Positions 58,994 to 64,000 of a DNA stretch of 64,000 nucleotides are shown here, piece by piece. Below the pieces are notes generated by a model. It ran no database searches and was not told where the DNA came from. It was given only the letters and a program-made list of their open reading frames with translations. The DNA comes from Acholoe squamosa. Lineage: Eukaryota > Annelida > Polychaeta > Phyllodocida > Polynoidae. Where the stretch lies: contig OX439050.1 in NCBI GenBank assembly GCA_949317995.1, forward strand, positions 2,728,001 to 2,792,000, read 5' to 3'. The translations under genes were made by a program, and so were the position numbers. Every line of letters begins with the position of its first letter. Within the stretch, counting starts at the first letter, position 1.

Positions 58994-61122
58994 TCATGCA
59001 GCCCTTAACCCTTTAACTCTTTATACTGCATATGTGCAGAAGTACAGTACTTTATTTGGGAAACAAAGGATGGAAAGGGTTAAAGGACCAATACCAATAA
59101 AGGATAAAATCTAACATTTAATAATGTATGTCTGTCAGGACACACTGTGTGGTAGGTATAAGATACTATGTTCTTAGAAGTATACAATATAAATATATAT
59201 AAATAGACCCTGTATAAATCTCATCATATGAACAAGTGAGCCTAGACTGATTTACTCCAATTCATAGTCTATGAATACGTAGTAATGCCAACCATGTTTA
59301 TCCAACACTTAAAGCTTTGCAACTTTAAAGGCACCTTGAATTAACCAGGTTTGATTAACATTGAGTAGCATCATCATCTATTGAAACACAGTTGTAGCAA
59401 TCCTCAGTAATTCACACTGCTTGATGAGACCAGCAATCTCTCTCCCTACCCCTGGGCTTAATGGCACACAGTAATAGTAGGGAACAACCAGTAATGGCAC
59501 CCTACATCCTCATTAAATGTTACTTCAGTTCCATCCACTTTGACTGTAATCATTTCCATTTCAGATTCTAATCAGTTTTTGAATCAGTGGATACAGAGGT
59601 TTTTAAGGCCTCGTCAAGGCTTCATGGCACTGGTGACATCTTGTGTCAGTTTTTGACAGCCCTGTAATGAGTTTGTAGAAAGAAGAGCAGACTGACAGTT
59701 TTTAAATTGATTATGGAGATGGTGTTGGCTCATCTTGAATGCCATCCACCATGGAGCCAGCATTGAAGGAAATCTCAAATATATGCATGCCATTTAAAAG
59801 CTAATAAGCATCCATACTTTGGAAGTAGTTTCATTATGTCATACTTTTCTAAATTTAATATCTAGTAGAATATTTAGACTGATATCAATCATGCCACACA
59901 CACACTTCATCAGCGTCCATAGCCTATCAGCTCCTCCCGATCTACCCAGGAGTTGATGTCATCCTTATCAGTGCCTATGTCCCTGCTATCACACAGCAAT
60001 CCCACAGTCCCCCCATCTCTACCTCTCACTCACATACCCTTGCTGTCCCTGTCATGTTTAGAAGGCTGGAGCCAATGTCAGCCAAGTGGAGGTCCACCCC
60101 CTCCATTTGATGTTCTATTGGAATGGTGGTCGGAAAGTTGATAATAGATTGTGAAGTGCAGGCAACCATCAAAATATTCCCGTCCACCCAACTCTGGTCT
60201 GGTCTATAAATGACATGTCTAATCTGGAGTCAACACTCCTGTTCATATACAGACAGTGGAGCTGTAACTCAATGATACAATAAGCAATATACTGATAGGT
60301 TCTGCATGCCCACACCATCAGAGAAGGACGATTGGATATGCCTATACTTAGCTATTAAAATTAGTATAGCTGATGATTGGGTCTCAAAAACAAATCTCCT
60401 CAAGAATGTGACAAATAACCTATTATTACTCAACTGTACACTTTAATCATACTCATTCTTAGCAATTCCTTTAAAATCTTAATGTTATTGATAGCTTTAA
60501 GTCTAAGGTGCACATTTTGAAGGGCACAAATTAAGTTGCATGCATTATAAATGCACTGGAGGAAGCCTGAGGCTGAATAATATGGTTCCCATTTTCGAAT
60601 GTACTATCTTTAAGTTCTTGCATTGCGGCTATATCTGAATGGTGGAGACAATGTTTTAATTTCTGCCACAGTAGCTCAGTATGTTCACAGGAGATTTACA
60701 ACCTCTCCTACACTTGAAGGCAAGGTCTCTATCGTCATCTATTATGGCCTCTAGGGACTATACCCTATTATAGGGACTGTACTTTAACGTCTAAATTAAA
60801 CTGACTGCACGTTTACCACAATGACTGGGTAGTTTTTATGTCAGTTTTACTGCACCTTCTATTATACAGGCCATGATTGTTGGCTTGTTTATCTTCTGTC
60901 TATGGGGAATTGTCCATGAAGATTGAGTATGTTCATCTTAGAATGTAAATGGAAAGGCTGTTTGGTTATATTGAGCTATAATCAAAAACAGAAGGCATGC
61001 TTTAGTGAATGGGATATTTATCTTGGTCCTTGTAAAATCTTCTGGTTAAGAAGCATGCCAAGGCCCTCATGAAATCTGTGCACAGGGCTAGGCTCCATTC
61101 TACCATGTTCTATTAGTATGTA

Positions 61123-61889
61123 CAGAGGAATTTTCAGGGCAGAAAATCTGATTGGGGAATTGAAATCCTTAGCTTCAGTTTGGTTGCTATCGGCTATTTA
61201 TGATTGTTGTCATGTGCTTGTTATATGTCTTTATTATACTCAATTCCTAAGAGGAATTCATGTTATTGTACCTTCTTGTATTATTGCAAGTCTACAAAGC
61301 ACATAGATCTACATACAATTGTGTAGGGTTGGGAACAGGGCTACTAATTTGCACTCTTTTGGTGAAAGATTGAACTGGCAGCAGTTTTGTTTTCATAGAT
61401 CACTTAGTTCATCGGAACCTTGTTAATGACCATACATAAGGTGTAGGCATATCACAGGAATATTGTACATCTATCCGCCAGGGTAACTCAACATGTTACT
61501 AATACTTAGTTGCACTCTGATTACTCTTCTATACCCATGGAGGGTCAGTAAATCAACAAGCCAATTTTGACAAATAGGCTTCAATTTTGGGATCAAAGTG
61601 TTTCCAACAACCAAACAATATCTTTTCAGAAGGTCTGTGTGCCCCCATTATTGATATCTTTATTGTACATCTGCCATAGGCTACATGAAGGAACTACAAA
61701 CAGCCCTGTAACCACTGGCTTTCTTTCTTCTGTCACATGTTGCACCAAGGCAGTGTTTGTTTGGTTTATTATATAGAGAAAGGAGACTTCAAATGGCCTT
61801 TGAAATGTACAAACATAAGGAATAAGAGGTCATATAGTTTATCATAGCATTACCATATTACCACAATTACCACATATTCTTTCTATTTG
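61123..61889. other. Unique DNA right of the duplication
   Basis: Does not match the sequence after copy 1. No gene, RNA or known repeat is recognised. Confidence 0.55.
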
Positions 61890-62910
61890 CATCACAGGGC
61901 TGTTATTCAGTGGCTAGGAACCACAGTCCTGCCATCAGCCAACAATAAATCTATCCTCGATAATGTTACCATAGCTGAGGCACTGAACTGATAAATCAAT
62001 GTTGACCCTAATGACCCACAACCACTCGTTCTAGCCATTTCCCATAACATGACTGCCCTCTGATATCTAGAAGGTTGTGGATTTAGTGTATTGACTTCCA
62101 AAGGCAGCCTGAAGGTGCCATCTACATCCTGTATATTGACTTCTCGTGCAGTCTGATTGGCTGGCACTCACCTCAGATGACAAATTGGGGTCTTGGGGAT
62201 GGGAGGAAGATCGTGTTCCAGCAGCCATAAGCAGGCAACCAAAGATATAGCAGGGTTCTTGGCATCATCTATTCCACTTTCTACATTATGTTATACTTTT
62301 TTCAGCTATACAAATGGAATTAGTTGTGGACATTAAAATAAAAGACATGCTTGAGCACCTGACATCAATAAAGCTCAGAATAGGGCTTCACATAAATAGA
62401 AAGATGAAATTAATAATTATTGTGTTGACTTCATTGGACCTAATCAACTATCTAACACCTGTCTGCATTTTAGTTCCTTATTCATTACTGATTCCTTGAA
62501 TGATCATAATGTGACTAAGATGTTTACACTCCATCTAGTTCATGTTTTAGATGTAGTTGGGTTTCTTTAACGCATTAATTTATATCTGTGTCTTCTGATG
62601 CTGCCTCATGACTTATTTCTTAAGAAGGTAAGTAACAAAGTTACTCCCCTGAGAATACTGTGTTGTGATGTCTGTTCAAAACAGGATGTTGGGGCCTCAG
62701 CATGGAAATCACATTCCCTCCAAGCACATGAATAGGATGTCTTCAGAACTAGCCAATCAGAGAACCCAATTCAAAGAGACAAGCCAAATGGCTTCCCTGC
62801 ATGACCGGTAGTGGCCACAGGAACACGTGCAGTAAATGACACTTCCTGTTGTAGATGGGATGGCATGAGACTGAGCTGCCTACAAAGACATCTGAAGTTG
62901 AGGGAGGTGC
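61890..62910 (-). repeat. Diverged inverted third copy of part of the duplicated unit
   Basis: The complement of this stretch is collinear with about 30850-31960 (and 55210-56330). Anchors in order: CTCTTTGAATTGG followed by CTCTGATTGG (62735-62775 here), CCAACATCCTGTTTT (near 62680), GGGGAGTAACTT (near 62640), GGAACATGAT/GGAACACGAT (near 62215), CCTACATCCTG/CTACATCCTG (near 62122), TTGTGGATTTAGTGTATTGA (near 62090) and TTCAGTGCC (near 61980). Divergence is much greater than between copies 1 and 2, so it is an older relative, perhaps part of a dispersed family. Confidence 0.7.
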
Positions 62911-63830
62911 CATTTAGATGGTCAGGTGATGTAGATAAATGATACCGGTCCCAGAGGCAGCGCAGCCATATCATATGCATTCCTCGGGGCCATGCTGACT
63001 GCATTGGTTCTAATATGTTTTATATTTTATTCAAAAGGATTCTTTTTTTTTCTCGGTGATGAAGAGCTTCTACAATGATGTTAAATGAGTGTTGCTATGT
63101 ATCTATAATAGGGCTTTGCTTATTCAAGGTAAGTTCCTCCTCTAGTCAAAAGAAACAGAAAATCTCTGATGACAACAAACATTGCATTTTGATGCTATCA
63201 GCTGTTTTCCTGTACATGATGTATGTGACATCCCGGCAATTGTAAAGACCGTTTCCTGTTTGAGGAAGGAGATGGATACAGAGAGGCTGAAGTAGGAGTC
63301 AGTTTGTGGGTGACGGGTCAAGGAGTGGTGGGGAACAATCAGGGAGGGTGAAGGAGTGACAGGGTAGACAGTGAGGGACAGGGCAACAATGGCAACCTGT
63401 GCAGGAGATTGGTGAGTAATGAAGATCATCAAGGTCAGACATTATAACAGAGAATGCTGAATTGACCAATTGTTACCCAATAAGGAGGTAGCAAATCATT
63501 ATTGAATCCCAGATACTAATTATGGTTTTGAAATTACATGACCTTGATCCACTTTTATATGAATGTTCATGTTATGTCATCTTAAGCCATTAATTGGTTG
63601 TTATAGCACCTTTTGATCATGCCCATTGGTTAATCTGCCCATCATATAGGGTTTACGAGATGTAAGAATAGACTTACCAGTGATATGTATTAGGCCTGAA
63701 ACCATTGAACATTATCGGCCTCCAAAGACTGTACCTTTTAAATTGAATGATTATTTAGGAACTGGATCTGTGGATGTGGACCATTGATTCACAGAAATAA
63801 CAATCTAGCTGACCCATGGCCATAAACAGG
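62911..63830. other. Non-coding DNA, nothing recognised
   Basis: No convincing coding frame on either strand. A T-run is at 63043-63051. Confidence 0.5.
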
Positions 63831-63834
63831 TTGC

Positions 63835-64000
63835 TAATATGCAGGTAATTTCCACATACAGTAAAAATACAATTGTTCATAGAGTATAATGTTCTGTTCC
63901 ACTCCACCTGTGAGGTAATAATAATAATACAATGTCCAGCATAGTTCTAGGTGGGTTCCCACACCTAGCTCCTGGCCTGCTGCTTAGAGGAATAATGTAA
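63835..64000 (-). mobile_element. Unclassified repeat family, member C (cut by the window edge)
   Basis: The complement matches 22885-23060: GGGAACCCACCTAGAAC, then TGTATTATTATTATTACC, then CACAGGTGGAGTGGAACAG. It runs off the window. It has four ATT units, against three in member A and 32 in B. Confidence 0.75.

Larger units (their letters stand above)
39625..61122 (+). repeat. Segmental duplication, copy 2
   Basis: The direct-repeat partner of 14218-36308, offset 25,407 bp at the left edge. It contains the same non-LTR remnant, foldback element, CT microsatellite and minisatellite. It lacks the copy-1 insertions at 21958 and 32982 and has its own extra segments. Stretches not named elsewhere (39630-41180, 42880-45190, 45700-48430, 48850-49650, 49750-52580, 52670-53540, 55030-56640, 59000-61120) show no recognisable gene. 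Confidence 0.92.

Noticed and set aside
1-64000. CRISPR array, bacterial operon or prophage
   Set aside because: The short tandem repeats lack unique spacers of constant length, and all coding content is eukaryotic retroelement type.

Overview
This is a metazoan (eukaryotic) window dominated by repeats. I recognise no host protein-coding gene, tRNA or rRNA. The background DNA is AT-rich, visibly poor in CpG, and full of transposon remains, microsatellites and minisatellites. That suits an animal with germline CpG methylation. The species cannot be read from the sequence.

Region 1 (1-1326) is non-coding flank. Region 2 (1327-14170) is a very large Ty3/Gypsy-type LTR retrotransposon of about 12.8 kb. 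It has 375-bp LTRs that look identical, a 4-bp target duplication (TATG), a primer-binding site matching tRNA-His, a very long gag with a coiled coil, pol (protease, reverse transcriptase, RNase H, integrase), and a third large reading frame (9331-12279) in the position where env would lie. That third protein has no signal peptide or membrane segment. It carries a pair of zinc-finger-like motifs, a basic and disordered middle, and a C-terminal coiled coil. A short GC-rich stretch with two perfect TGACGTCA sites and an E-box precedes it and may be an internal promoter. About 1.5 kb of AT-rich, hairpin-containing DNA separates it from the 3' LTR. The element looks young and nearly whole, with about one break.

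Region 3 (14218-36308) and Region 5 (39625-61122) are the two copies of a head-to-tail segmental duplication with a 25.4-kb period, about 97% alike by eye in sampled stretches. Both carry the same decayed non-LTR retrotransposon, the same foldback element and the same 66-bp minisatellite. They differ by several insertions or deletions and by the minisatellite unit number (7 against 16 in the main block). Copy 1 alone holds a 402-bp insertion with a 12-bp target duplication and 76-bp inverted arms, and a 1.27-kb insertion carrying NRF1- and YY1-like sites. Copy 2 alone holds a nested 929-bp tandem duplication.

Region 4 (36309-39624), between the copies, holds a second member of the 1.27-kb repeat family ending in (ATT)32. 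This is joined to a minus-strand fragment of another Gypsy-type element (LTR, tRNA-His-like primer site, gag only, no pol). Region 6 (61123-64000) holds a diverged, inverted third copy of part of the duplicated unit (about 61890-62910) and, at the edge, a third member of the 1.27-kb repeat family.

The most notable object is the Gypsy element: its zinc-finger third ORF, the candidate internal promoter, and a proline-rich octapeptide shared between that ORF and gag.
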